Part shown: positions 34,158 through 42,579 of the stretch, one piece after another
Layout: each line of letters opens with the position of its first letter
Numbering within the stretch: position 1 is the first letter of the stretch
Assembly: GCA_964635055.1 (NCBI GenBank)
Contig: CAZWMT010000009.1
Coordinates: 86,423-150,422 of the forward strand
Source of the DNA: JAEUJM01 sp964635055
GTDB lineage: Bacteria > Actinomycetota > Acidimicrobiia > Acidimicrobiales > DATDAH01
Direction: 5' to 3'
DNA length: 64,000 nucleotides
Translations under genes and position numbers: made by a program
The notes under the pieces: generated by a model
Databases searched by the model: none
Told to the model about the DNA's origin: nothing
What the model saw: the letters and a program-made list of their open reading frames with translations, nothing else

Positions 34158-35666
34158 ATGATGCACGGGGAGCGGAGGTCGTCCGCAGCGGTGGCGCTGT
34201 TGACCGCCCTGCTGGTGGCTGGGTTGGGGAGTGGTGCGGTGGACGCCCCGTCGGCAACCGCCGCCGGGTCCGGCCCGGGTGCCACGGTCACGACGGCGTT
34301 GCCGTCGGGGCCTCAGGCATCGGTTGACCCGTCGAGCGGGTTGGTCGATGGGCAGGTGGTCGAGTTCTCGGCGACAGGCTTCCCGCCGCAGGCCGCGCTC
34401 CATCTCGCCCAGTGCGTGTACACCGGCGGGCCATACGGCCGGGCCTGTCAAGGGCTCCAGCGGGTCACCAGCGACGACGCCGGCGACGTGCACAGCACCT
34501 TCAACGTCGCCCGGTACGTGGAGGTCGGCGGCCAGGGAACACGTGACTGCACCCAGCGTGGTTGCTTCCTGGGCATCGGTCCCAACGTCAACAGCGATCA
34601 CTTCCCCGACGCGCAGGTGTACCTCGATTGGGCGGTCGTCGCGGATCCGGGCCCCCCGTTCAGACCCCCACTCCCTCCCTCCGCAGATGCGGTCTACACG
34701 TCGCTCTGGTTCGACGGAGTGGTGCCGGTGGCGACCGACACCCGTACGGTAAGCCCGGTCCTGGCAGTGCGCGATGCCACCCCCGACCACCTCGTGTTCG
34801 CGTCGGGTCGTCGGGCCATCTACGGCACCGGTGATCTCGGCGTGTTCGTCATCGACCTGAATGCCGACCGCGTCAGCCCGGGTGCGCCCTCTCGGCCGCG
34901 TTCGCCCTCGGCTTCCCTGGTCACGCGGTGGGGCTGCGACCGCATCTCACTGACGCCGGACGAGTCGCTCGCACTGGTCACGGCGCCCGACCACCACGAA
35001 CTGGTGACGATCGACCTGGTCGAGGCAGAGGTGCGGCGGGTGACCCGGATCGACGGGTACGCGGAGGACGTCGCCGTCGACCCGGCGGGCAGGACGGCAT
35101 GGGTGGCCGTCACCTCAGGGGACGGGTCGCGTCGGCTGACACCCGTCGACGTGGCCTCGGGACGTCGCGGTGTGCCCGTCCCCATCCCTGGCAACTCGCT
35201 CCTCCGTGCGCTTGCGATCTCGCCTGACGGCACGCGCGCTTACGTCACGAGCAGCCACTCCGACGAGGTCATCCCCGTGGACCTGCTCGCTCGGACGGTC
35301 TTGCCCGCCATCTCGATGCCGAGCAGCCCCTACGACATCGAGCTGACATCGGACGGGTCGACCGCGGTCGTCACCTCGCTCTGGGATGACACGGTCACGG
35401 TCGTCGACCTGGCTGAGCACGCCGCCGGATCCCCGATCCCTGCTGAGGAGCCTCGGGGGTTGGACATCGAAGACGCCACGCGCACAGCGTTCGTCGCGAC
35501 CGCGGGCGGACTGACCCCCATCGACCTCGTGACGCAGACCGCCGGCGAGGTCATCGATCTCGGCGACGGCGAGTCCCGAGACGTGGTCAGCGTGCCCGCT
35601 CCGGCCTCTCCGACACCCGCTCCGACTGCCCAACCGACGTCCGTCACGCCACGATTCACCGGCTGA
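34158..35666 (+). CDS. Secreted protein: neocarzinostatin-like domain plus beta-propeller
   Basis: A 502-residue exported protein. A signal peptide (AVALLTALLVAGLGSGAVDA) precedes an Ig-like domain of the neocarzinostatin type, recognised by DPSSGLVDGQVVEFSATGFP and paired Cys (QCVY, ACQG, DCTQRGC). From about residue 215 four to five YVTN-like propeller repeats follow (ISPDGTRAYVTSSHSDEV, LTSDGSTAVVTSLWDDTV). The end is Pro/Thr-rich without an anchor motif. Role unknown; binding of a ligand or surface partner is likely. Confidence 0.78.
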   Translation: MMHGERRSSAAVALLTALLVAGLGSGAVDAPSATAAGSGPGATVTTALPSGPQASVDPSSGLVDGQVVEFSATGFPPQAALHLAQCVYTGGPYGRACQGLQRVTSDDAGDVHSTFNVARYVEVGGQGTRDCTQRGCFLGIGPNVNSDHFPDAQVYLDWAVVADPGPPFRPPLPPSADAVYTSLWFDGVVPVATDTRTVSPVLAVRDATPDHLVFASGRRAIYGTGDLGVFVIDLNADRVSPGAPSRPRSPSASLVTRWGCDRISLTPDESLALVTAPDHHELVTIDLVEAEVRRVTRIDGYAEDVAVDPAGRTAWVAVTSGDGSRRLTPVDVASGRRGVPVPIPGNSLLRALAISPDGTRAYVTSSHSDEVIPVDLLARTVLPAISMPSSPYDIELTSDGSTAVVTSLWDDTVTVVDLAEHAAGSPIPAEEPRGLDIEDATRTAFVATAGGLTPIDLVTQTAGEVIDLGDGESRDVVSVPAPASPTPAPTAQPTSVTPRFTG

Positions 35667-35680
35667 CCGCCACCCGGCAG

Positions 35681-35728
35681 ATGCGGCTGGGGTCGATCTT
35701 CACGATGACCCGGCGGCTCTGGATGGGG
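35681..35728 (-). pseudogene. PPOX gene fragment (C-terminal end)
   Basis: Bases 35691-35728 match 37691-37728, the 3' end of the intact PPOX gene, with one mismatch in 38. On the minus strand both encode PIQSRRVIVKIDP. No more of the PPOX gene lies here, so this is a fragment, probably of a lost paralogue. The match ends abruptly at 35728. Confidence 0.75.
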
Positions 35729-35836
35729 ACTCGAAGGGATGAGATCGTCGACGACTTCCCGGAGCTGACACCTGAGCTGGTCCGGGCCGCCATCGAGTTC
35801 GCTGCTCTTCGGGAACGTCGTCTCGCCACGGCGTGA
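35681..35836 (+). pseudogene. DUF433-type antitoxin, 5' end replaced
   Basis: From about codon 19 the frame reads RRDEIVDDFPELTPELVRAA then IEFAALRERR, the C-terminal half of DUF433 antitoxins. The N-terminal half is missing. In its place is sequence antisense to the PPOX fragment, so the present ATG at 35681 gives only 51 residues with an unrelated start. The stop overlaps the toxin start (GTGA), as in functional pairs. Confidence 0.65.
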
Positions 35837-36057
35837 AGCTCCTCTTCGACCAGAACCTGTCGAGGCACCTCGTCGAGGACATGCGGGACGCGTTTCCCGA
35901 AAGCGAGCACGTCAGCGCACTCGGCCTCGACAGCGCGACGGACGAGGAGATCTGGGAGTACGCGCGTAAGCACGGCCACCTGATCGTCTCGAAGGACTCG
36001 GACTTCCGTCAGCTGGCGTTCCTCCAAGGGAAGCACCACTTGTCCGGTCGTAGTTGA
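35833..36057 (+). CDS. DUF5615 PIN-like toxin, C-terminally truncated
   Basis: A 74-residue protein starting KLLFDQNLSRHLVEDM, with HVSALGLDSATDEEIWEYAR and HLIVSKDSDFRQLAF. This matches the N-terminal two thirds of DUF5615 (Mut7-C/PIN-like) toxins, including the acidic residues D6, D65 and neighbours. Full-length members have roughly 110 residues with a PPKVVWLR-type strand after this point, which is absent here. It is coupled to the DUF433 fragment by GTGA. The pair is probably non-functional. Confidence 0.72.
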   Translation: MKLLFDQNLSRHLVEDMRDAFPESEHVSALGLDSATDEEIWEYARKHGHLIVSKDSDFRQLAFLQGKHHLSGRS

Positions 36058-36130
36058 CAACCGAGACCTCAGGTTGCCATCGGTGATGCCTCGACCGAAC
36101 ACCTCGGACGCCTGGCGCTAGTTTGCGCAC

Positions 36131-36439
36131 ATGGCTTGGCGTCGCCACGAACCGCCGCAAAGTCTCAAGGAGCGCGACGCGGCCTACCAGCATGGGCTCG
36201 AGCTGCAAGCGCATATGCGCGGAGTCTCAGTCGAGGAGGCCGCCCGCGAGGCTCAGGGCAGCGTGATGCTTGGAATTCCCAAGGCTCGTGACAAGTCAGT
36301 CGATGACGACGGTGAGGCCGTCGTCGAGGCGGGCTGCATGTCGTTCGAGTTCGGCGATTTCCACCCCGCGATGCTGCTGCTGTTTCCGCTGGCCGTGGTG
36401 TGGTGGCTGGTCAGAAAGCTCAGGCGCCTCGACGCTTGA
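36131..36439 (+). CDS. Hypothetical protein with a C-terminal membrane segment
   Basis: A 102-residue protein of no known family. The first 75 residues are polar and helical (HMRGVSVEEAAREAQG). The end has one hydrophobic helix (AMLLLFPLAVVWWLV) followed by RKLRR, a tail-anchor-like arrangement. Base composition appears lower in GC than the neighbours, consistent with transfer. It lies between the toxin and the second PPOX fragment. Confidence 0.55.
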   Translation: MAWRRHEPPQSLKERDAAYQHGLELQAHMRGVSVEEAAREAQGSVMLGIPKARDKSVDDDGEAVVEAGCMSFEFGDFHPAMLLLFPLAVVWWLVRKLRRLDA

Positions 36440-36528
36440 ATGGCGGCGTCGCGTGGGTCAGTCCGAATCCAGTTCGCCTGTTGTGCTCAAGCTGTCTGCG
36501 ACTTAGGAGTCCGGCGACACGCATCTAC

Positions 36529-36581
36529 GGACCTCGGTGTTGAAGAGCAGGCGGGCGTCGTCGGCGTCGATGCACCTGACG
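36529..36581 (-). pseudogene. PPOX gene fragment (central part)
   Basis: This 53-bp stretch aligns without gaps to 37910-37962 of the intact PPOX gene with eight mismatches. On the minus strand it encodes IDADDARLLFNTEV, against IDADEHHLLINTEV in the intact gene. With the fragment at 35681 it is the second remnant of a PPOX paralogue, separated from it by about 800 bp that hold the toxin-antitoxin remnant and a hypothetical gene. Confidence 0.72.
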
Positions 36582-36584
36582 GCG

Positions 36585-37583
36585 TCATGCCGCTTCGGAC
36601 CCGTGCACGATCCTGACGACCACGTCCTTGAAGTGGGCGACCTGTGCACCATCGGTGCCGAGGAGGCGACCCGACCAGGCCAGTTGGCACAACACCGGTT
36701 GGACCGAGGGGCGTGAAGTCGAGAGCTCGTCGCGAACGAGACGGATGAGGGACCCAAGAGTGACCGGTTCGTCGGCCGAGGCCAGAACCTCGACCGCGGC
36801 AGCCTCGACCTCGGCGGGGTCTGGATCGGCCCTGGACCCAGGGCGGGGCGTCGCGAGCGCCGCGGCGATGACCCCCTCGATGTCATGGCCGTCGCTTACC
36901 GTGATGGCATGGGCGGCCGCCAGGTCGCGCACGGCTCGCTCGCTGACGCTGGGGGCGAGCAGGATGCCCTGCGATCGAGCGAGCCCGAGCCGCTCTACGA
37001 CCTCGGCGAAGCGGCGACCGGCACCGGTGAGGTGTTCACCGCTCTTGACCTCGATCGCGACGATCGCGTCGGCGGCGACCGCGATCACGTCGATCTCCCG
37101 GCGGTCGCCGTCGGGGAATTCGACCGTTGCGTTCACGACGAGGTCGATCTCGAGCCCGTGGGCGGCAGCGGCCCGCGCGACCTGCCCGGCGGCGGCCGCC
37201 TCGAGCCAATGGTTCTGCTGGGTGAACCGGACGAGGCGATCGCGCGCCTCCGTGCTGACCTGGGTGCTCTGTCGTGCCTGCAGGCGAGCGGGCTGGGCGA
37301 CGCTGACGGTGCCCAGGTAACCGAGGCTGCTCAGGTGGAGCGCCATCCGAAGGGCGGGGTTGTCGCTGTCGGCGCCTTCGGTGAGGTGGATGCCGATCAC
37401 CGGTTGCTCGATGCGGCCCGCGTCGGCCAGGGTGCGGAACCACTCTCGGGCGTCCGCCGACGTCACCGCCTCGGACGCGACGTCGGCGAGGATGGCCTCG
37501 GGTCCGATCACCGGCGTTGCGCTGATGAGGCTGGCGCCTTGCCCGGCGACGTACCCGTCGATGCGCTCCATCGGTTCCGACAC
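36585..37583 (-). CDS. PD-(D/E)XK nuclease-like protein with C-terminal winged-helix-like region
   Basis: A 332-residue protein. Residues 120-240 look like a PD-(D/E)XK core of the DUF1887/Card1 or Mrr type: WLEAAAAGQV, then EFPDGDRREIDVIAV and AIVAIEVKSGEH near residue 184, supplying Glu, Asp and ExK. The N-terminal 110 residues have no recognised domain. The C-terminal 70 residues (TLGSLIRLVRDEL, LCQLAWSGRLLG) suggest a winged helix. GTG 37583 is used; ATG 37571 is possible. It could be a defence or repair nuclease; the family is not firmly placed. Confidence 0.65.
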   Translation of the reverse strand: MSEPMERIDGYVAGQGASLISATPVIGPEAILADVASEAVTSADAREWFRTLADAGRIEQPVIGIHLTEGADSDNPALRMALHLSSLGYLGTVSVAQPARLQARQSTQVSTEARDRLVRFTQQNHWLEAAAAGQVARAAAAHGLEIDLVVNATVEFPDGDRREIDVIAVAADAIVAIEVKSGEHLTGAGRRFAEVVERLGLARSQGILLAPSVSERAVRDLAAAHAITVSDGHDIEGVIAAALATPRPGSRADPDPAEVEAAAVEVLASADEPVTLGSLIRLVRDELSTSRPSVQPVLCQLAWSGRLLGTDGAQVAHFKDVVVRIVHGSEAA

Positions 37584-37667
37584 CCCCTCCCTCGACTCTG
37601 ATCGGCACGGCGAGCGTTCGAGATGAAGTCCGGGACGCCTCGTGGTGGGCTCTCGTCAGCGCCGCCG

Positions 37668-38054
37668 CTACTGCACGCGCTGGCGGGTGGGGTCGATCTT
37701 CACGATCACCCGGCGGCTCTGGATGGGGTTGGCGTAGTCGGTGCCGTTGTAGCGCTGGGACAGCGTGTCGATGTGGTCCCTCGCCGCCTCGCTGTCGTCG
37801 GTGCCGACGACCCGCCCCGCGATCTCGGCGTAGTGGTACGGGTTGGCCCTGTCCCAGATCGTGACGGTGACCGCCGGATCCGCCTCCATGGCCTTGAACT
37901 TGGGCCGGTGGACCTCGGTGTTGATGAGCAGGTGATGCTCGTCGGCGTCGATCCACATGACGTGGTTGGCGATGGTGCCGTCGGCTCGGTGGTAGGCGAG
38001 GGCGGCGAAGTTGCCGGCCTCGATCAGTTCACGGACGGCGGGTTCGACGGGCAT
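37668..38054 (-). CDS. PPOX class (F420-dependent) flavin/deazaflavin-binding protein
   Basis: A 128-residue split-barrel protein. It has the typical motifs FAALAYHRADGTIANHVMW, NTEVHRPKFKAMEADPAVTV and NPYHYAEIAGRVVG, and ends with VIVKIDPTR. Such proteins are F420- or FMN-dependent reductases of small size. ATG 38054 (MPVEPAVREL) is preferred over upstream starts, which would add unrelated residues. Two fragments of a close paralogue lie 1.3-2 kb downstream at 36529 and 35681. Confidence 0.9.
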   Translation of the reverse strand: MPVEPAVRELIEAGNFAALAYHRADGTIANHVMWIDADEHHLLINTEVHRPKFKAMEADPAVTVTIWDRANPYHYAEIAGRVVGTDDSEAARDHIDTLSQRYNGTDYANPIQSRRVIVKIDPTRQRVQ

Positions 38055-38357
38055 CGATCTGTGCTCCGGTGGGTCGGGGGTGATGGACCTGCGGTCCGTG
38101 CCAACCTTTCGGGGCGCGAGGTACTTCCCGATCCTGCCGGTTCCGCTCACCCGCCGGCCGGCTCGCCACTCACCGTGACCGATCCGGGCTGCAGACAGCG
38201 AGGTGGAGGAAATAGCTGCCACCGGTGACCGGCATTTCCTCCAGAGGCTGGCCGATCGGTGGCGGCCTCCGGTGTGTGGTCACCGTCGGTAGTCGCAGCC
38301 CGGCCCGAACTTGCCATTTCCCGCGCCAACCGTGGCCCGACGCCCCACAATGGCGGG
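38055..38357. promoter_or_regulatory. Divergent promoter region with a hairpin before the ABC-F gene
   Basis: This 303-bp gap lies between the divergent PPOX and ABC-F genes. The only clear structure is an inverted repeat GGAGGAAAT (38205-38213) / ATTTCCTCC (38234-38242) whose 20-nt interior contains GCCACCGGTGACCGGC. It lies 116 bp before the ABC-F ATG. ABC-F genes are often controlled by leader attenuation, so this may be a regulatory leader; that is inference. Confidence 0.4.
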
Positions 38358-39965
38358 ATGCTGCAGGTGCGCGAGCTGAGTGTGGAGGTGGGAGGCAACC
38401 TCGTCGTCGAGGGCGCCTCCTTCACCGTCCGCGCCCGCGACAAGGTGGGCCTCGTCGGTCGCAACGGCGCCGGCAAGACCAGCCTGCTGCGGGTGCTCGG
38501 GGGTGCCGCCCAGCCGAAGTCGGGTGTGGTGCACCGCACCGGCGGTCTGGGCTACCTGTCGCAGGACCCGCGCCTCGACACGACCGACGCCAACGTGTCG
38601 GGCGTCGACCACGTGCTGTCCGGTCGGGGGCTCGACGCCGCTCGCATCCGCCTCGAGAAGCTGCGCCTGGCCATTGAGGAGGACCCGTCGGACCGCAACG
38701 TCGCCCGCTTCAGCCGCGAGGAGGACGTCTACCGGATGGACGGCGGCTACGAGGCCGAGCCGGAGGCCCGCAAGATCGCCGCCGGCCTGGGCCTCACCGA
38801 CGAGCGCCTCGACCTGCCCATCGGCGTGCTCTCGGGTGGTGAGCGCCGCCGCGTCGAGCTGGCCCGGATCCTCTTCGCCGGCAGCGACGTGCTGTTGCTG
38901 GACGAGCCCACCAACCACCTCGACAACGACGCGCGCGACTGGATGCTGAAGTTCCTCCGTGGCTACAAGGGTGCGCTGCTGGTGGTGAGCCACGACCTCG
39001 AGCTGCTCGACGAGGCCATCACCCGCGTCCTGCACCTCGACCGCAGCGGCGAGGACGCCGTCGGCACCATGGTCGAGTACAAGGGCACCTACTCGCAGTA
39101 CCTGGTGGCGCGCGAGAAGGACGAGGAGCGGCTGGCCAAGGTGGCCGCCCGGCAGGCATCCGAGATCAACCGCCTCACCACGCTGGCCGACTCGATGCGC
39201 CACTCCACCGCCGCCCGGGCCCGCAAGGCACAGACGCTCGACAGCCGGGTCAAGCGCATGGAGCGCGAGCGGGTGGAGGGGCCCGCCCGCAAGCAGAAGC
39301 TGAACCTGCGCTTCCCGGAGCCCCCGAAGGCAGGGCGCACCGTGCTCCAGGTGAGCGGGCTGGCCAAGGCCTACGGCGACCTCCAGGTCTTCGATGACGT
39401 CACGTTCGACCTGGGCCGGGGCGAGCGCCTGCTGGTCATGGGCCTCAACGGCGCAGGCAAGACCAGCCTGCTGCGGGTGCTGGCCGAGGTCACCACCGCC
39501 GATGCCGGTGAGGTGACGCTGGGCCTCGGCGTCGAGCTGGGCTACTACGCGCAGGAGCACGAGGGCATCGAGGCGGGCAAGTCGCTGTTCGACCACCTCC
39601 AGGGGATGACCGGCCTGGGCGCCGAGGACCGCCGCGCCCTGCTGGGCATGTTCGGCCTGACCGGCGACAAGGCGTTCCAGGACGCCTCCACCCTCTCGGG
39701 TGGCGAGAAGACGAAGCTGGCGTTGGCCCAGCTGGTGGCCGGCCGCCACAACCTGTTGCTGCTGGACGAGCCCACGAACAACCTCGACCCGGGGTCGCGC
39801 ACCGCCACCGCGGACGCGCTGGCCGCCTGGCCGGGCACCATGATCATCGTGAGCCACGACCGTGACTTCGTGCGCGAGCTGGCGCCCGACCGGGTGCTGA
39901 TGATGCCCGAGGGGGCGCTGGACTACTGGAGCGACGACCTGCTCGACCTCGTCGCCATGGCCTGA
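38358..39965 (+). CDS. ABC-F family ATP-binding protein
   Basis: A 535-residue twin-ATPase without membrane segments. Both halves are complete: Walker A GRNGAGKTS and GLNGAGKTS, signatures LSGGERRRVEL and LSGGEKTKLAL, Walker B LLLDEPTNHLD and LLLDEPTNNLD. The linker between them is helical and basic (ARKAQTLDSRVKRMERER), as in translational ABC-F proteins that act at the ribosome E site. It may be housekeeping or confer antibiotic protection. Confidence 0.94.
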   Translation: MLQVRELSVEVGGNLVVEGASFTVRARDKVGLVGRNGAGKTSLLRVLGGAAQPKSGVVHRTGGLGYLSQDPRLDTTDANVSGVDHVLSGRGLDAARIRLEKLRLAIEEDPSDRNVARFSREEDVYRMDGGYEAEPEARKIAAGLGLTDERLDLPIGVLSGGERRRVELARILFAGSDVLLLDEPTNHLDNDARDWMLKFLRGYKGALLVVSHDLELLDEAITRVLHLDRSGEDAVGTMVEYKGTYSQYLVAREKDEERLAKVAARQASEINRLTTLADSMRHSTAARARKAQTLDSRVKRMERERVEGPARKQKLNLRFPEPPKAGRTVLQVSGLAKAYGDLQVFDDVTFDLGRGERLLVMGLNGAGKTSLLRVLAEVTTADAGEVTLGLGVELGYYAQEHEGIEAGKSLFDHLQGMTGLGAEDRRALLGMFGLTGDKAFQDASTLSGGEKTKLALAQLVAGRHNLLLLDEPTNNLDPGSRTATADALAAWPGTMIIVSHDRDFVRELAPDRVLMMPEGALDYWSDDLLDLVAMA

Positions 39966-39979
39966 CGTTGGCGCCTCCG

Positions 39980-40006
39980 CCGTCGGAGCGCCTCCGACAT
40001 CCGGTT
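39980..40006 (-). repeat. Partial copy of the dispersed repeat
   Basis: CGTCGGAGCGCCTCCGACAT followed by CCGGTTC resembles the core of the 70-bp units at 62695, in the same orientation. It lies directly after the ABC-F gene and is degenerate. Confidence 0.45.
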
Positions 40007-40063
40007 CCTGCCTGGGCGGCGCTCCGCGGCGCGGCGCGGCGTCGATAGGCGGCGAGTCGCAGG

Positions 40064-40942
40064 GTGCGGGCCCGGGCGGTCGTTCGTGGTGCGGTGGTCG
40101 TGGCGCTCGGCGCGCTCGCCATGGTCGCGGCCGCCTGCGGGAGCGCCGACCTGCCGCGATCGGTGGCGCCCACGTCGACGACGCCGACCACGCTCAGCCC
40201 CGCCCAGCTGGAGGCGGCGCTCGACCCGACCTGCCTGGCGGGCACGCCGGTCGAGCCGGGCACCACCGTGCAGACCGTCGAGTCGGGCGGCGCCACCCGG
40301 TCGTACCTGCAGCACGTGCCGTTGTCCTACGAGGGCGTCAGCATGCCCGTGGTGGTGGCGCTGCACCACGACACCGGCGACGCGCAGGCCGACCTCGACG
40401 AGCAGGGCCTCGTCGACTCCTCCGAGGCGCACGGGTTCGTGCTGCTGGCGCCACAGGCCGGCGGCGATGCGGTGGTGTGGGACACGTCCGAGGCGTCTCC
40501 CGATGTGACCATGGTGGCCGACCTGCTCGACCAGGCTCGGACCCACTTCTGTGCCGAGCCGCAGCGGGTCTACGTGGTCGGGAGCGGCGATGGCAGCGAC
40601 ATGGCCGGGCGGGTGGCGTGCGACCTGTCGGCGCGGGTCGCGGCGGTGGCGTTCATCGGCGTGGTGCCCGATCCCGATCCCTGCGCGCCGGAACGGCCGG
40701 TCCCGGTCGTGGCCCTGCCCGGTGTCGACGCCGACCTCGTCCCGTGGGCCGACCGCTACGGGTGCGACCCCGAGCCCGTGATGGTGCCCTTCGAGGGCGG
40801 CGCCGTCGGCGACATCCAGGGGGACTACGAGGGCTGCGTCGAGGGCGCCGCGATCCAGTCGCTCACGGTGGTCGACCAGGCCGCGTTGAACGATGCCATC
40901 TGGGCGTTCTTCGCCGCCCACCCGCTCACGCCCTCGTCCTGA
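40064..40942 (+). CDS. LpqC/PHB-depolymerase-like lipoprotein lacking the nucleophile
   Basis: A 292-residue lipoprotein: basic start, hydrophobic stretch and lipobox VAAAC with Cys25. The fold is that of LpqC or PHB-depolymerase-like esterases (SYLQHVPLSYEG, MPVVVALHHDTGD, HGFVLLAPQAGGDAVVWD, RVYVVGSGDGSDMAGRVACD). The nucleophile elbow expected as G-x-S-x-G reads GSGDG at 173-177, so Ser is Gly175. The Asp region GVDADLVPW is kept. It is probably a surface-exposed non-enzymatic relative. Confidence 0.75.
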   Translation: MRARAVVRGAVVVALGALAMVAAACGSADLPRSVAPTSTTPTTLSPAQLEAALDPTCLAGTPVEPGTTVQTVESGGATRSYLQHVPLSYEGVSMPVVVALHHDTGDAQADLDEQGLVDSSEAHGFVLLAPQAGGDAVVWDTSEASPDVTMVADLLDQARTHFCAEPQRVYVVGSGDGSDMAGRVACDLSARVAAVAFIGVVPDPDPCAPERPVPVVALPGVDADLVPWADRYGCDPEPVMVPFEGGAVGDIQGDYEGCVEGAAIQSLTVVDQAALNDAIWAFFAAHPLTPSS

Positions 40943-41084
40943 TCCGACCGTCCAGGGCCCGCCAGGCGCGAGGCGGGGCGCGCCGTCGTGCTGGATCGCA
41001 ACGCGTGGCGCCGGCCGCCGGTCGATTCGGGGCCTTCGGGGAACGGTGGGCCGGCTGGGGGCGCGCGCCGGTACGGTCGGGTAG

Positions 41085-42506
41085 GTGGACGACATGACGT
41101 CGGACCGTGATCGCGCCGAGTTCCGCATCGAGCACGACTCGATGGGTGAGGTGCGTGTGCCGGTGGCGGCCAGGTACGGCGCCCAGACCCAGCGGGCGGT
41201 CACGAACTTCCCGATCTCGGGCCTGCGCATCGAGCGGCGGTTGATCCGTGCGCTGGCGCTCATCAAGGGCGAGGCGGCGAGGGTCAACGCGGGGCTCGAC
41301 GAGGTGCCCGCGGTCGACGGGCGAGTCGGCGAGGCCATCACCGCGGCGGCCGACGAGGTGGCGGCGGGGGAGTGGGACCGTGAGTTCCCCGTGGACGTGT
41401 TCCAGACCGGCTCGGGCACGTCGTCCAACATGAACATGAACGAGGTGCTGGCCAACCTGGCCTCCGAGCGGCTCGGGGAGCCGGGGGCCGTTCACCCGAA
41501 CGACCACGTCAACGCCTCGCAGTCCTCCAACGACGTGTTCCCCTCGGCCATCCACCTGGCCGCGGCCGAGGCGATCCACGTCGACCTGCTGCCGGCGCTC
41601 GAGTACCTGGCTGCGGCGCTGCACCGCAAGGCCAACGACTTCTCGACGGTGGTGAAGTCGGGGCGCACCCACCTGATGGATGCCACCCCGGTCACGCTGG
41701 GCCAGGAGTTCGGCGGGTACGCGGCCCAGGTGCAGCACGCCGCGGAGCGGCTGCGGTCCTGCCTTCCCAGCCTCGGCGAGCTGGCGCTGGGCGGTACCGC
41801 GGTCGGCACCGGCATCAACGCACCCACGGCGTTCGCGCCGGCGGTCATCGCGGCGCTGGCCCGTCGCACCGATCTGCCGCTGCGGGAGGCGCGCGACCAC
41901 TTCGCGGCCCAGGGCGCCCGGGACGCGCTGGTCGACGCGTCGGGCCATTGCCGCACGCTGGCGGTGGCGCTGATCAAGATCGCCAACGACCTGCGCTGGA
42001 TGGGCAGCGGCCCCCGCACCGGCCTCGGCGAGATCCGCATCCCCGACCTGCAGCCGGGCTCGTCGATCATGCCCGGCAAGGTCAACCCCGTCATCGCCGA
42101 GGCGGTCACCCAGGTGGGGGCGCAGGTGTTCGGCAACGACGCCGCCGTCGCCTTCGGCGGGTCGCAGGGCACCCTCGAGCTCAACGTCAACATGCCGGTG
42201 ATGGCCCACAACCTGCTCGAGTCGATCCGCCTGCTGGCCAACGTCAGCCGGGTCTTCGCCGACAGCTGCATCAGCGGCATCGAGGCCAACGTCGAGACCT
42301 GCCGGCGCTACGCCGAGTCCTCACCGGCCATCGGCACCTCCCTCAACCCCCATCTGGGTTACGAGGTCGTCGCCGACGTCATCAAGGCCTCGGTCGACGA
42401 GCACAAGACCATCCGTGAGGTCGTCCTGGAGCGCGGCCTCATGTCCGAGGTCGACCTGGACAAGGCCTTGGACATCGAGGCGATGACCCGAGGCGGCCTG
42501 CTCTGA
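41085..42506 (+). CDS. fumC: Class II fumarate hydratase
   Basis: A 473-residue homotetrameric fumarase of the TCA cycle. Diagnostic motifs are TGSGTSSNMNMNEV near residue 108, NDVFPSAIH, GRTHLMDATPVTLGQE and the superfamily signature GSSIMPGKVNPV near residue 325. The length is the usual one for FumC. The start is GTG 41085 or ATG 41094, three codons on. Confidence 0.97.
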   Translation: MDDMTSDRDRAEFRIEHDSMGEVRVPVAARYGAQTQRAVTNFPISGLRIERRLIRALALIKGEAARVNAGLDEVPAVDGRVGEAITAAADEVAAGEWDREFPVDVFQTGSGTSSNMNMNEVLANLASERLGEPGAVHPNDHVNASQSSNDVFPSAIHLAAAEAIHVDLLPALEYLAAALHRKANDFSTVVKSGRTHLMDATPVTLGQEFGGYAAQVQHAAERLRSCLPSLGELALGGTAVGTGINAPTAFAPAVIAALARRTDLPLREARDHFAAQGARDALVDASGHCRTLAVALIKIANDLRWMGSGPRTGLGEIRIPDLQPGSSIMPGKVNPVIAEAVTQVGAQVFGNDAAVAFGGSQGTLELNVNMPVMAHNLLESIRLLANVSRVFADSCISGIEANVETCRRYAESSPAIGTSLNPHLGYEVVADVIKASVDEHKTIREVVLERGLMSEVDLDKALDIEAMTRGGLL

Positions 42507-42579
42507 ACCTGGCCCTGGAGGAGCACGCAGGCGCGGTGGTGCGGCTGGACGTCCAGACGGGGACGTAGCCTCGAACGCG

